Source: Pseudacidovorax sp. RU35E (lineage in GTDB: Bacteria; Pseudomonadota; Gammaproteobacteria; Burkholderiales; Burkholderiaceae_C). Taken from it: DNA of 64,000 bases. Under the pieces are notes generated by a model. The model searched no databases and was not told the origin of the DNA. It saw nothing but the letters and a program-made list of their open reading frames with translations. The first letter of the stretch is position 1; every line of letters begins with the position of its first letter. The stretch lies in NCBI RefSeq assembly GCF_900156165.1, contig NZ_FTMY01000005.1, positions 310,001 to 374,000 of the forward strand. Direction: 5' to 3'. The position numbers were made by a program, and so were the translations under genes. Of the stretch, positions 34,657-43,335 are shown piece by piece.

Positions 34657-37600
34657 GTGTTGTTCAAGAAAGTACTGATCGCCAACCGCGGCGAGATCGC
34701 CGTGCGCCTGGTGCGCGCCCTGCAGGACCTGGGCATCGCCAGCGTGGCCGTGCATGCGCAGGACGATGCGCAGGCCCTGCACGCGCAGCTGGCCGACGTG
34801 GCCGTGCCGCTGGCGGCCACGGGGCCGTCGGCGTATCTCGACATCGACGCGCTGCTGGACATCGCCCGCGCGCAGGGCTGCGATGCGGTGCATCCCGGCT
34901 ATGGCTTCCTGAGCGAGCGGGCCGACTTCGCGCAGGCCTGCGCGAAGGCCGGGCTGGTCTTCATCGGGCCGACGCCGGAGCAGCTGGCGCTGTTCGGCGA
35001 CAAGGCCCGCGCCCGCGCGCTGGCCCAGCAATGCGATGTGCCGGTCATGCCGGGCAGTGCCGGCGCGGTGACGTTGCAGGAAGCCCAGGCCTTCTTCGCC
35101 GGGCAGGCGAAGGACGGCGCGGGCGTGATGATCAAGGCCATCGGCGGCGGCGGCGGGCGCGGCATGCGCGCCGTGCTGCGGGCCGACGATGTGGCCGAGG
35201 CCCATGCCCGTTGCGTCTCCGAGGCCCGCGCGGCCTTCGGTGTCGAGGGCGTGTACGTGGAACGGCTGATGCCGCGCGCCCGCCACATCGAGATCCAGGT
35301 GCTGGGCGATGGCGAGGCCGTCGCCAGCCTGGGCGAGCGCGAATGCACGCTGCAGCGCCGCTTCCAGAAGCTGGTGGAGATCGCGCCCAGCCCGACCTTG
35401 TCCGAGCCCCTGCGCGCGGCCCTCACGCAGGCTGCGCTGCGCATGGCGCAGGCGGTGGGCTACCTGGGCCTGGGCACCTTCGAGTTCCTGGTGGACGAAT
35501 CGTCGGCCACGCTGCCCTGGGTCTTCATCGAAGCCAATCCGCGCCTGCAGGTGGAGCACACGGTGACCGAGGCCGTCACCGGGCTCGACCTGGTGCAGCT
35601 GCAACTGGCCGTGCTGGCCGGCCAGCGGCTGCAGGCGCTGGGCGTCGCGCCGCAGCGCACGGCCGCGCAGCAGGGCTTCGCCATCCAGTGGCGCATCAAT
35701 GCCGAGACGCTGGACGCGCAGGGCAACGCCCGCCCGTCAGGTGGCCGGCTTGCGCGCTTCGACATGCCTTCCGGCCCCGGTGTGCGTGTGGACACCCACG
35801 GCTATGCGGGCCTCGCGCCCTCGCCGCACTACGACACGCTGCTGGCCAAGCTGATCGTCGCCAGCCGCAGCAGCGACTTCGCCGACGTGCGGCGCCGAAG
35901 CCTGCGCGCGCTGGCCGAATGCCGCATCGAGGGCATGGCCACCAACCTGCCGCTGCTGCGGGCCATCGGCGCGCGGCCGGAGTTCGCCCGGCAGGACGTG
36001 CACACCCGCTTCGTCGAGGCGCACCTGGGCGAGCTGCTGACCGCGGCCGAGACGATGGCGGCGCGCGCCGCGTCCATGCCGTCCGCTGAAGACGCTCCCG
36101 CTGCGACGCAGGACGAGCCGGACGATGGCCTCATCCACGTCCGCGCCCCCATGCCCGCCCGCCTCGTGCAGTTCGATGTCGCCATCGGCGACGTGGTGCC
36201 CGCCGGCGCGCAGCTTGGCGTGCTGGAGTCCATGAAGATGGAGCACCTGCTGCAGGCCGCTGAGCCCGGCCGCGTGCTCGCGCTGCTGGCCACCGCAGGC
36301 GACTACCTGGCCGAAGGCCAGCCGCTGGTGCAGCTCGAACCCGTCGACGCCCAGCAGGCCGGCGAGCAGCAGGGGGCCTCTGTCGACCCCGGCCACATCC
36401 GCCCGGACCTGCAGCGCGTCATCGACCGCCATGCGCCCACGCTGGACGCTAACCGCCCGCAGGCCGTCGCCAAGCGCCATGCGCAGGGCGGCCGCACGGC
36501 GCGCGAGAACATCGCCGACCTGTGCGCACTCGATGCCGACCCCGGCAACTTCATCGAATACGGCCAGCTCGCCATTGCCGCGCAGACCCGCCGCCGCAGC
36601 CTGGAGGACCTGGTCGCCAACACGCCGGCCGACGGCATGGTGACGGGTATCGGCAGTGTGAATGCCGACCTCTTCGGCGCCGAGGCCTCGCGCTGCGTGG
36701 TGATGGCCTACGACTACACCGTGCTGGCCGGCACCCAGGGCATGCGCAACCACCACAAGAAGGACCGCATGCTGGCGCTGGCCCATCAGCTCAAGCTGCC
36801 GGTGGTGCTGTTTGCCGAAGGCGGCGGCGGCCGGCCGGGCGATGTGGATATGCCCATCGTCGCCGGCCTCAACAACCACACTTTCAGCCAGTACGCCGCG
36901 CTGTCGGGCGTGGTGCCGGTGGTAGGCATCGCTCACGGCCGCTGCTTCGCGGGCAATGCGGCGCTGCTGGGCTGCAGCGACGTGATCATCGCGACGAAGA
37001 AGAGCAACATCGGCATGAGCGGCCCCGCCATGATCGAAGGCGGCGGGTTGGGCCGCTTTGCGCCGGAGCAGATCGGGCCCAGCCCGGTGCAGTCGCGCAA
37101 CGGCGTGATCGACATCCTGGTGGAGGACGAGGCCGAGGCCACGGCGGCGGCGCGGCAGTACCTGTCGTACTTCCAGGGCCGCACGGCGAAGTGGGAGGCC
37201 GCAGACGCACGCCTGCTGCGCCAGGCCGTGCCCGAGAACCGGCTGCGCGTGTACGACGTGCGCGCCGTCCTGCGCGGCCTGGTCGACACCGGCTCGGTGC
37301 TGGAACTGCGCGCCGGCTTCGGTGCCGGGATGGTGACGGCCCTGGCGCGCATCGAGGGCCGGCCGGTGGGCGTGCTGGCCAACAACCCGCGCCACCTGGG
37401 CGGCGCCATCGACGTCGAGGCGGCTGACAAGGCCGCGCGCTTCATGCAGCTGTGCAATGCCCATGGCCTGCCGCTGGTGGCGCTGTGCGACACGCCCGGC
37501 TTCATGGTCGGCCCCGACGTCGAGGCGCAGGCGCAGGTGCGGCATGTGTCCCGGATGTTCATGGTGGCCTCGCACCTGCGCGTGCCCTACTTCACCGTGG

Positions 37601-37956
37601 TGCTGCGCAAGGGCTACGGCCTGGGGGCGCAGGCCATGGCGGCGGGCGGCTTCGACGCGCCCGTGTTCACTGTCGCCTGGCCCACGGGCGAGTTCGGTGC
37701 CATGGGGCTGGAAGGGGCCGTGCGCCTGGGCTTCCGCAAGGAGCTGGAGGCGGTGGCCGAAGGCGCCGGGCGCGACGCGCTGTTCAAGGAGCTGGTCGAC
37801 CGCCAGTACGCCGACGGTCAGGCCGTCAACATGGCGCAGACGCTGGAGATCGATGCCGTGATCGACCCGGCCGACACGCGCGCCTGGCTGGTGCGCGGCC
37901 TGGCATCGGCCGGTCGCCCGCAGGAACCGGCCAAGCCCTACGTCGACACGTGGTGA
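34657..37956 (+). CDS. Single-chain acyl-CoA carboxylase: biotin carboxylase-BCCP-carboxyltransferase fusion
   Basis: A 1099-residue biotin enzyme. Residues 1 to about 450 are the ATP-grasp biotin carboxylase (FKKVLIANRGEIAVRLVRAL, KAIGGGGGRGMR, FIEANPRLQVEHTVTEAVTG). A BCCP domain spans about 505-575 with biotinyl K527 in ESMKMEHLL. The rest is a carboxyltransferase with both halves (GRTARENIADLCALD; MRNHHKKDRMLALAHQLKLP; GYGLGAQAMAAGGFDAPVFT). The start GTG at 34657 has GAGG eight bases upstream. Gene order ligase then carboxylase suggests carboxylation of the acyl-CoA made by the ligase. Fused forms of this layout resemble long-chain acyl-CoA carboxylases; the substrate is unknown. Confidence 0.92.
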   Translation: MLFKKVLIANRGEIAVRLVRALQDLGIASVAVHAQDDAQALHAQLADVAVPLAATGPSAYLDIDALLDIARAQGCDAVHPGYGFLSERADFAQACAKAGLVFIGPTPEQLALFGDKARARALAQQCDVPVMPGSAGAVTLQEAQAFFAGQAKDGAGVMIKAIGGGGGRGMRAVLRADDVAEAHARCVSEARAAFGVEGVYVERLMPRARHIEIQVLGDGEAVASLGERECTLQRRFQKLVEIAPSPTLSEPLRAALTQAALRMAQAVGYLGLGTFEFLVDESSATLPWVFIEANPRLQVEHTVTEAVTGLDLVQLQLAVLAGQRLQALGVAPQRTAAQQGFAIQWRINAETLDAQGNARPSGGRLARFDMPSGPGVRVDTHGYAGLAPSPHYDTLLAKLIVASRSSDFADVRRRSLRALAECRIEGMATNLPLLRAIGARPEFARQDVHTRFVEAHLGELLTAAETMAARAASMPSAEDAPAATQDEPDDGLIHVRAPMPARLVQFDVAIGDVVPAGAQLGVLESMKMEHLLQAAEPGRVLALLATAGDYLAEGQPLVQLEPVDAQQAGEQQGASVDPGHIRPDLQRVIDRHAPTLDANRPQAVAKRHAQGGRTARENIADLCALDADPGNFIEYGQLAIAAQTRRRSLEDLVANTPADGMVTGIGSVNADLFGAEASRCVVMAYDYTVLAGTQGMRNHHKKDRMLALAHQLKLPVVLFAEGGGGRPGDVDMPIVAGLNNHTFSQYAALSGVVPVVGIAHGRCFAGNAALLGCSDVIIATKKSNIGMSGPAMIEGGGLGRFAPEQIGPSPVQSRNGVIDILVEDEAEATAAARQYLSYFQGRTAKWEAADARLLRQAVPENRLRVYDVRAVLRGLVDTGSVLELRAGFGAGMVTALARIEGRPVGVLANNPRHLGGAIDVEAADKAARFMQLCNAHGLPLVALCDTPGFMVGPDVEAQAQVRHVSRMFMVASHLRVPYFTVVLRKGYGLGAQAMAAGGFDAPVFTVAWPTGEFGAMGLEGAVRLGFRKELEAVAEGAGRDALFKELVDRQYADGQAVNMAQTLEIDAVIDPADTRAWLVRGLASAGRPQEPAKPYVDTW

Positions 37957-38020
37957 GTCCTGGCAGGCGGGATGCCCCGCCCGCGCCTAAGGTGGCGGGT
38001 TGTCCACTGCCGCTCGCACG

Positions 38021-39259
38021 ATGTCCCTCCTTCCCTGGCGTGGTTTCTGCGCCGCGCTCGTCCTTGGCCTGATCGCACTGGGCGTGCATGCCGCACCTGG
38101 CTGGACCGCCGCCTGGGCAGCGGCGCCCCAGAATTTCGACGCACTGCCGCAATTGCCGGGCGTGCCCGCTGCTCCCAAGTGGATGGTGCAGGGCACTGTC
38201 CGGCAGCAACTCACCCCAGCCCTGAATGGCAAGCAGGTGCGGGTGCGCTTCTCCAACCGCTTCGGCCAGCGGCCGCTGCGTATCGCGGCCGCCACCGTGG
38301 CCCTGGGCACCGGGGGCGGCAACCTGTCGCCCGGCACACTGCAGCCCCTGCTGATGGACGGCCGCGCCGCTTTCGAGGTTCCGCCTGGACAGGAGCGCTG
38401 GACCGATGGCGCCGCCCTGGCGGTGCAGGCCGGCCAGTCCGTGATGGTGAGCTTTGCGTTGGCCGAGGCCGTGCCGGCCACGGTGGTGCATCGCCTGCCG
38501 GCAGGAGGTGCCTGGGCGGTGGCGGGCGACCAGACCCGGGCCGCCCGGTTGCGCGATGCGCAACGTCCGCCGTGGAACCTGTTCGTCACCGGGCTGGATG
38601 TGAAGCCGCCCAGGCCCGCGAATGTGGTGGTCGCCTTCGGCGATTCGATCACCGAAGGCTCCGGCGCCGAGAGCGGTTCCGGCGCCGCCCGCTATCCACA
38701 GCGCCTGGGCGTGCGTCTGCAGGACAACGATGGGCGCATGCCGGTGGCCGTGATCAATGCCGGCATCGGCGGCAATCGCCTGCTGGCCGATGTCGCGGGG
38801 CCGAGCGGCCTGTCGCGCTTCGATGCCGATGTGCTGCAGCAGAGCGGGGCGACCCATGTCGTGGTGCTCATCGGCATCAACGACATCGGCTTCGGCACCT
38901 TCCAGGGCAAGGTTCTGCCCGGATTCCATCCGCCGAGCGCGCAGGCGCTCACGGCAGGGTTGCAGCAGCTGGTGGACCGGGCCCGGGCGCGCGGACTGAA
39001 GGTGCTGCTGGGCACGCTGCTGCCTTTCGAGGGGTCGGGCTACTGGAGCGAGGCCAACGAGGCCAAGCGAGAGGCGGTCAATCGCTGGATCCGCGGCCGG
39101 CAGGACGTGGGCGTGATCGATTTCGATGCCGCGCTCCAGGACCCGGCGCACCCGCGTCGGCTGGCCGAACGCTACGACAGTGGCGATCACCTGCACCCCA
39201 ACGCCGCGGGCACGGCCGCCATGGCGCAGGCGGCCGATGTGCCGCTGCTTCGGGAGTGA
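38021..39259 (+). CDS. Secreted SGNH/GDSL-family esterase or lipase
   Basis: The 412-residue protein has a signal peptide (MSLLPWRGFCAALVLGLIAL, cleavage near HAA). The N-terminal 180 residues form a beta-rich accessory domain. The SGNH hydrolase part has block I AFGDSITEGSG, block II NAGIGGNRLL, block III VLIGINDIG and block V YDSGDHLHPN with the catalytic Asp-His. Substrates in this group include acetylated sugars and lipids. The TTG at 38000 is in frame, but the ATG at 38021 gives a cleaner signal peptide. It stands alone, 64 bp after the carboxylase. Confidence 0.9.
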   Translation: MSLLPWRGFCAALVLGLIALGVHAAPGWTAAWAAAPQNFDALPQLPGVPAAPKWMVQGTVRQQLTPALNGKQVRVRFSNRFGQRPLRIAAATVALGTGGGNLSPGTLQPLLMDGRAAFEVPPGQERWTDGAALAVQAGQSVMVSFALAEAVPATVVHRLPAGGAWAVAGDQTRAARLRDAQRPPWNLFVTGLDVKPPRPANVVVAFGDSITEGSGAESGSGAARYPQRLGVRLQDNDGRMPVAVINAGIGGNRLLADVAGPSGLSRFDADVLQQSGATHVVVLIGINDIGFGTFQGKVLPGFHPPSAQALTAGLQQLVDRARARGLKVLLGTLLPFEGSGYWSEANEAKREAVNRWIRGRQDVGVIDFDAALQDPAHPRRLAERYDSGDHLHPNAAGTAAMAQAADVPLLRE

Positions 39260-39393
39260 CACCGGCAGTGGGCGGCCTGCGCGCCGCCTCCCGCGCGGGA
39301 TACAGCTTCACACAAGCATTTGCCTTGCGCTGACGTGGCGTTGACACCCGCGGCGCACCATCAAGGCTCCAACACTTCATGAGGAAGCAACCC

Positions 39394-39780
39394 ATGAAAA
39401 AGAGCATCACCGCCGTCGCCCTGTCCATGGGCACCGCCACCCTTCTTTCCCTGGGCGCCATCGCCATCCCGGCCTCCGCCCAGGCGCAGCCGGTCATCAA
39501 TGTGCAGATCGGCCAGCCCCCGCCGCCCCCCCGCGCGGAGCGTGTCCCGCCGCCGCGTCGCGGCTATGTGTGGGCGCCCGGCCACTGGGAAGCTCGTCGC
39601 GGCCAGTACGTGTGGACGCGAGGCCAGTGGGTCAAGGCCCGCCCTGGCTATGCCTACCGTGCGCCGGAGTGGCGCGAGCGTGGCGGGCGCTGGGAGTACA
39701 ACCGCGGTCGCTGGGACCGTGATGGCGATGGCGTGCCCAATCGACGCGACAGCCGCCCCGGCAACCCGTATCGGAACTGA
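39394..39780 (+). CDS. Secreted YXWXXGXW-repeat protein
   Basis: A 128-residue exported protein with a signal peptide ending in ASAQA. The mature part is Arg/Trp/Tyr/Gly-rich and carries the repeat units YVWAPGHW and YVWTRGQW, with a weaker third (RWEYNRGRW). It is therefore a member of the YXWXXGXW (BcpO-related) repeat family, found widely in Burkholderiales with unknown function. The C-terminus WDRDGDGVPNRRDSRPGNP resembles a calcium-binding thrombospondin type 3-like loop. GAGGA precedes the ATG at 39394 by eight bases; the gene stands alone. Confidence 0.85.
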   Translation: MKKSITAVALSMGTATLLSLGAIAIPASAQAQPVINVQIGQPPPPPRAERVPPPRRGYVWAPGHWEARRGQYVWTRGQWVKARPGYAYRAPEWRERGGRWEYNRGRWDRDGDGVPNRRDSRPGNPYRN

Positions 39781-39810
39781 CCTCCGCAGCCCCTGGGCTG
39801 CTCCACGGAC

Positions 39811-40539
39811 CTAGCCGATCAGCTTGAAGATCAGCGGCATGAGCAGGGCTGACAGCACCACCTGCAGGCCCAGGGCCAGCCCCGCATAGGCACCGGCGTC
39901 GGCATTGACCTGCAGGGCCCGTGCCGCGCCGATGCCGTGCGCGGCAGTGCCGAGGGCGAATCCTCGCGCTGTCCAGCCTGTGCCGGCCGCCGGCACGCGC
40001 AGCAGGTCGAACAGGTACTTGCCTGTCAGCGCGCCCACCATGCCGGTGAGCACCGCGAAGACGGCCGAAAGGGCGGGCACGCCGCCGATCTTCTCGGCGA
40101 TGCCCATCGCCACCGGCGCCGTCACCGACTTGGGCGCCATCGACAGCACCACGTCCTTCGGCAGACCGAACAGCCAAGCGAGCAGCACGGCCGACGCGCC
40201 GGCCGCCGCGCCGCCAAGCAGCGCCGCCATCAGGAGGCGCGGCCCCCGTGCACGCAGCTCGGCCCGCCGCTCCCACAAGGGCCAGGCCAGTGCCACCACG
40301 GCCGGGCCCAGCAGGAAGTGGATGAACTGCGCGCCGGAGAAGTAGGTGGGATAGCGCACCCCTGTGGCGGTCAGCAGCAGGGCCAGCACCACCACCGACC
40401 ACATCACAGGATTGGCCCAGGGCGCGCCCTGCATCCGGCCGTAGAACGCCTGCGCCAACAGGTAGACCACCAGCGTGGCCGTCAGCCCGAACAACGGCGT
40501 GGCCGACAGGTAGACCCAGAGTTCGACGAAGTGCGGCAT
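39811..40539 (-). CDS. lrgB: LrgB/CidB-family membrane protein
   Basis: The 242-residue multi-pass protein has the LrgB core: YFSGAQFIHFLLGPAVVALA, LPKDVVLSMAPKSVTAPVAM, and GFALGTAAHGIGAARALQ. LrgAB/CidAB proteins affect murein hydrolase export, and family members have been linked to pyruvate or glycolate transport (plant PLGG1). The start ATG shares one base with the lrgA stop (TGATG). The pair lies beside a GlcD-type glycolate dehydrogenase gene in the same direction, which would fit glycolate or lactate handling. Confidence 0.93.
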   Translation of the reverse strand: MPHFVELWVYLSATPLFGLTATLVVYLLAQAFYGRMQGAPWANPVMWSVVVLALLLTATGVRYPTYFSGAQFIHFLLGPAVVALAWPLWERRAELRARGPRLLMAALLGGAAAGASAVLLAWLFGLPKDVVLSMAPKSVTAPVAMGIAEKIGGVPALSAVFAVLTGMVGALTGKYLFDLLRVPAAGTGWTARGFALGTAAHGIGAARALQVNADAGAYAGLALGLQVVLSALLMPLIFKLIG

Positions 40540-40895
40540 CAGGCCTCCTCACTTGCCTTTGTCTGACGGCCGGCCTGCAGCACAAGCGCCGTGACCGCCA
40601 GCCCGATCCAGGTCGACAGCGCGATCACCAGCAGGATGCGCAGTCCGTAGTCCGCAAACAGCCCCAGGTGCGTCATCACGCCCACGCCCACGGGCACGAA
40701 CAGCAGCGACAGGTGCGACAGCAGGAACTGCGCACACACCGCCACCGCCTCGCGGATGGCCGTCACGCGCAAGGCCGGCAGCAGCATCAGGAGGCCCAGC
40801 ACCGGGCCGGGCAGCGGCAGGTGCAGTCCGCGGGAAATGAGCTCGCCCAGCGACTGGAAGACCAGCAGCCAGGCCAGGCCGCGCAAGCCCTGCAT
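40539..40895 (-). CDS. lrgA: LrgA/CidA-family membrane protein
   Basis: A 118-residue holin-like protein with four hydrophobic segments. Typical stretches are LGELISRGLHLPLPGPVLGL and LSHLSLLFVPVGVGVMTHL. It is the partner of LrgB and immediately precedes it, with a 1-nt overlap. It begins 13 bp after the glcD-like stop, so glcD, lrgA and lrgB may form one transcript. Confidence 0.92.
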   Translation of the reverse strand: MQGLRGLAWLLVFQSLGELISRGLHLPLPGPVLGLLMLLPALRVTAIREAVAVCAQFLLSHLSLLFVPVGVGVMTHLGLFADYGLRILLVIALSTWIGLAVTALVLQAGRQTKASEEA

Positions 40896-40908
40896 GCGTC
40901 GCCCTGCC

Positions 40909-42411
40909 TCAGAACCGGGGCAGCTCGGGGTGCGGCAGCCGCCCGCCGCGCACCACCTGCTTGCCGTATTCGGCGCAGCGCGCCAGCGTCGGGATCACCT
41001 TGCCGGGGTTGAGCAGACCCGCCGGATCGAAGGCGGCCTTCACCGCGAACATCTGGGCGTTCTCCTCGGCGGTGAACTGCACGCACATGCTGCTGAGCTT
41101 TTCGACGCCCACACCATGCTCGCCCGAGACGGTGCCGCCCATGGCGACGCTGGTCTCCAGGATGTCGGCGCCGAAGAGCTCGCAGCGGTGCAGCTCGTCG
41201 GGGTCGTTGGCGTCGAACAGCACCAGCGGATGCAGGTTGCCGTCGCCGGCATGGAAGACGTTGCAGCAGCGCAGCTTGTACTTCTTCTCCATCTCGGCGA
41301 TGGCGAGGAGGATGTCGGCCAGGCGCTTGCGCGGGATGGTCGAGTCCAGGCACATGTAGTCGGGGCTGATGCGGCCCGAGGCGGGGAAGGCGTTCTTGCG
41401 GCCGCTCCAGAAGCGCAGCCGCTCGTCCTCGGTCTGGCTGACGGTGAGTGCGGTGGCGCCGCAGCCGCGCAGCACCTCGCTCATGCGGCCGATCTCCTCG
41501 TCCACCTCTTCCGGTGTGCCGTCGGATTCGCACAGCAGGATGGCCGCGGCCGTGAGGTCGTAGCCGGCATGCACGAAGTCCTCGACGGCGGCCGTCATGG
41601 GCTTGTCCATCATCTCCAGCCCGGCCGGGATGATGCCGGCGGCGATCACCGCCGCGACCGCGTCGCCAGCCTTCTGCACGTCGTCGAAGCTGGCCATGAT
41701 GCAGCGCGCCAGCTGCGGCTTGGGCACGAGCCTGACGGTGACTTCGAGCGTCACGGCCAGCATGCCCTCGCTGCCGACGACCAGCGGCAGCAGGTCCAGG
41801 CCTGGCGCGTCCAGCGCCTCGCCACCGAACTCCACCTGCTCGCCGTCGGCCAGGAAGCCGCGCACCCGCAGCACGTTGTGCAGCGTCAGGCCGTACTTGA
41901 GGCAGTGCACGCCGCCGGAGTTCTCGGCCACGTTGCCGCCAATGGTGCAGGCGATCTGGCTGGAGGGGTCGGGCGCGTAATACAGGCCGTAGGGCGCGGC
42001 GGCCTCGCTGATGGCCAGGTTGCGCACGCCGCACTGCACGGTAGCGGTGCGGGCGACGGGGTCGACTTTCAGGATCTGGTTGAAGCGGGCCAGCGACAGC
42101 GTCACGCCCTCGCCGTGCGGCATCGCGCCGCCCGAGAGGCCCGTGCCCGCGCCGCGCGCCACCACCGGCACGCCCAGGCCATGGCAGGTTCGAAGTACCG
42201 CCTGCACCTGGGCCTCGGTCTCGGGCAGCGCCACCACCAGCGGGCGCTGGCGGTAGGCGGTCAGGCCGTCGCATTCGTAGGGCGTGGTGTCCTCGTCCTG
42301 CCACAGCAGTGCATGCGCCGGCAGCAGGGCGCCCAGGGCTCGCACCACCTGGGCCTGTCGTTCCGCGCGCTGGAAGTTCGAATGCTGGGCGGAGGTGGCG
42401 GGAGCGTTCAT
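40909..42411 (-). CDS. FAD-linked 2-hydroxyacid dehydrogenase, GlcD-type
   Basis: The 500-residue protein has an N-terminal PCMH FAD-binding domain and a C-terminal FAD-linked oxidase domain. Motifs include VVARGAGTGLSGGAMPHGEG, IGGNVAENSGGVHCLKYGLT and, near the end, HAGDGNLHPLVLFD and GTVSGEHGVGVEKL, all typical of GlcD and D-lactate dehydrogenases. It oxidises glycolate or D-2-hydroxyacids. The partners glcE and glcF are not adjacent. It is followed by lrgAB, whose homologues can move glycolate or pyruvate, and preceded by purU. Confidence 0.9.
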   Translation of the reverse strand: MNAPATSAQHSNFQRAERQAQVVRALGALLPAHALLWQDEDTTPYECDGLTAYRQRPLVVALPETEAQVQAVLRTCHGLGVPVVARGAGTGLSGGAMPHGEGVTLSLARFNQILKVDPVARTATVQCGVRNLAISEAAAPYGLYYAPDPSSQIACTIGGNVAENSGGVHCLKYGLTLHNVLRVRGFLADGEQVEFGGEALDAPGLDLLPLVVGSEGMLAVTLEVTVRLVPKPQLARCIMASFDDVQKAGDAVAAVIAAGIIPAGLEMMDKPMTAAVEDFVHAGYDLTAAAILLCESDGTPEEVDEEIGRMSEVLRGCGATALTVSQTEDERLRFWSGRKNAFPASGRISPDYMCLDSTIPRKRLADILLAIAEMEKKYKLRCCNVFHAGDGNLHPLVLFDANDPDELHRCELFGADILETSVAMGGTVSGEHGVGVEKLSSMCVQFTAEENAQMFAVKAAFDPAGLLNPGKVIPTLARCAEYGKQVVRGGRLPHPELPRF

Positions 42412-42434
42412 GGCGGGGCTCGCGATGAGAAGGG

Positions 42435-43280
42435 CTAGCGGAAGATCACCGTGCGGTGGCCGTTGAGCAGCACGCGGTGCTCGCTGTGCCACTTGACGGC
42501 GCGGGCCAGCACCAGGCTTTCGGTGTCGCGGCCGCGGGCCGTGAGGTCCTCGACGGTGTCGGTGTGGTCGGCGCGGGCCACGTCCTGCTCGATGATGGGG
42601 CCTTCGTCCAGGTCGGCCGTCACGTAGTGGGCGGTGGCGCCGATCAGCTTCACGCCGCGGTCGTGGGCCTGATAGTAGGGCTTGGCGCCCTTGAAGCTCG
42701 GCAGGAAGCTGTGGTGGATGTTGATGGCCCGGCCGGCCAGCCGGCCGCACATCTCGTTCGACAGGATCTGCATGTAGCGCGCCAGCACCACCAGGTCGGC
42801 GCCCTCGGCCTCGATGATCTCCAGCTGCTTGGCCTCGGCCTGGGCCTTGGTAGCGGCGGTCACCGGGATGTGGTGGAAGGGCACGTTGTAGCTGGCGGCC
42901 AGCTGGTAGAAGTCGCGGTGGTTGCTGATGATGGCGCGGATGTCCACCGGCAGCAGGCCGCTCTTCCAGCGGAACAGCAGGTCGTTGAGGCAGTGACCTT
43001 CCTTGCTGACCAGCAGCACGGTCTTCATCGGCTGCTGGGCGGCGTGCAGCTTCCAGGCCATGCCGAAGCCGTCGGCCAGCGAGGCCAGCTGGCTGCGCAG
43101 CTCGGCCTCGGGCACGCCCTCGCAGGCGAAGCGCACGCGCATGAAGAACAGGCCCGTGCCATGGTCGTTGTACTGGGCGGCCTCTTCGATGTTGCCGCCC
43201 CGCTCCATCAGGAAGCCCGAGACGGCATGCACGATGCCGCGGCGGTCCGGGCAGGAAAGGGTCAGGATGTACGCGCTCAT
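42435..43280 (-). CDS. purU: Formyltetrahydrofolate deformylase PurU
   Basis: The 281-residue enzyme hydrolyses 10-formyl-tetrahydrofolate to formate and tetrahydrofolate. An N-terminal ACT domain (LTLSCPDRRGIVHAVSGFLM) is followed by a formyltransferase-fold catalytic domain with NIHHSFLPSFKGAKPYYQA and GATAHYVTADLDEGPII, giving the Asn-His-Asp triad. The start ATG is at 43280. It is 23 bp upstream of the glcD-like gene in the same direction. Confidence 0.95.
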   Translation of the reverse strand: MSAYILTLSCPDRRGIVHAVSGFLMERGGNIEEAAQYNDHGTGLFFMRVRFACEGVPEAELRSQLASLADGFGMAWKLHAAQQPMKTVLLVSKEGHCLNDLLFRWKSGLLPVDIRAIISNHRDFYQLAASYNVPFHHIPVTAATKAQAEAKQLEIIEAEGADLVVLARYMQILSNEMCGRLAGRAINIHHSFLPSFKGAKPYYQAHDRGVKLIGATAHYVTADLDEGPIIEQDVARADHTDTVEDLTARGRDTESLVLARAVKWHSEHRVLLNGHRTVIFR

Positions 43281-43335
43281 GAGGGGGCGGATTGTCGCAG
43301 CGCGCGCGGCGGGGTGTCGGCGGGCGCTCCAGGGC

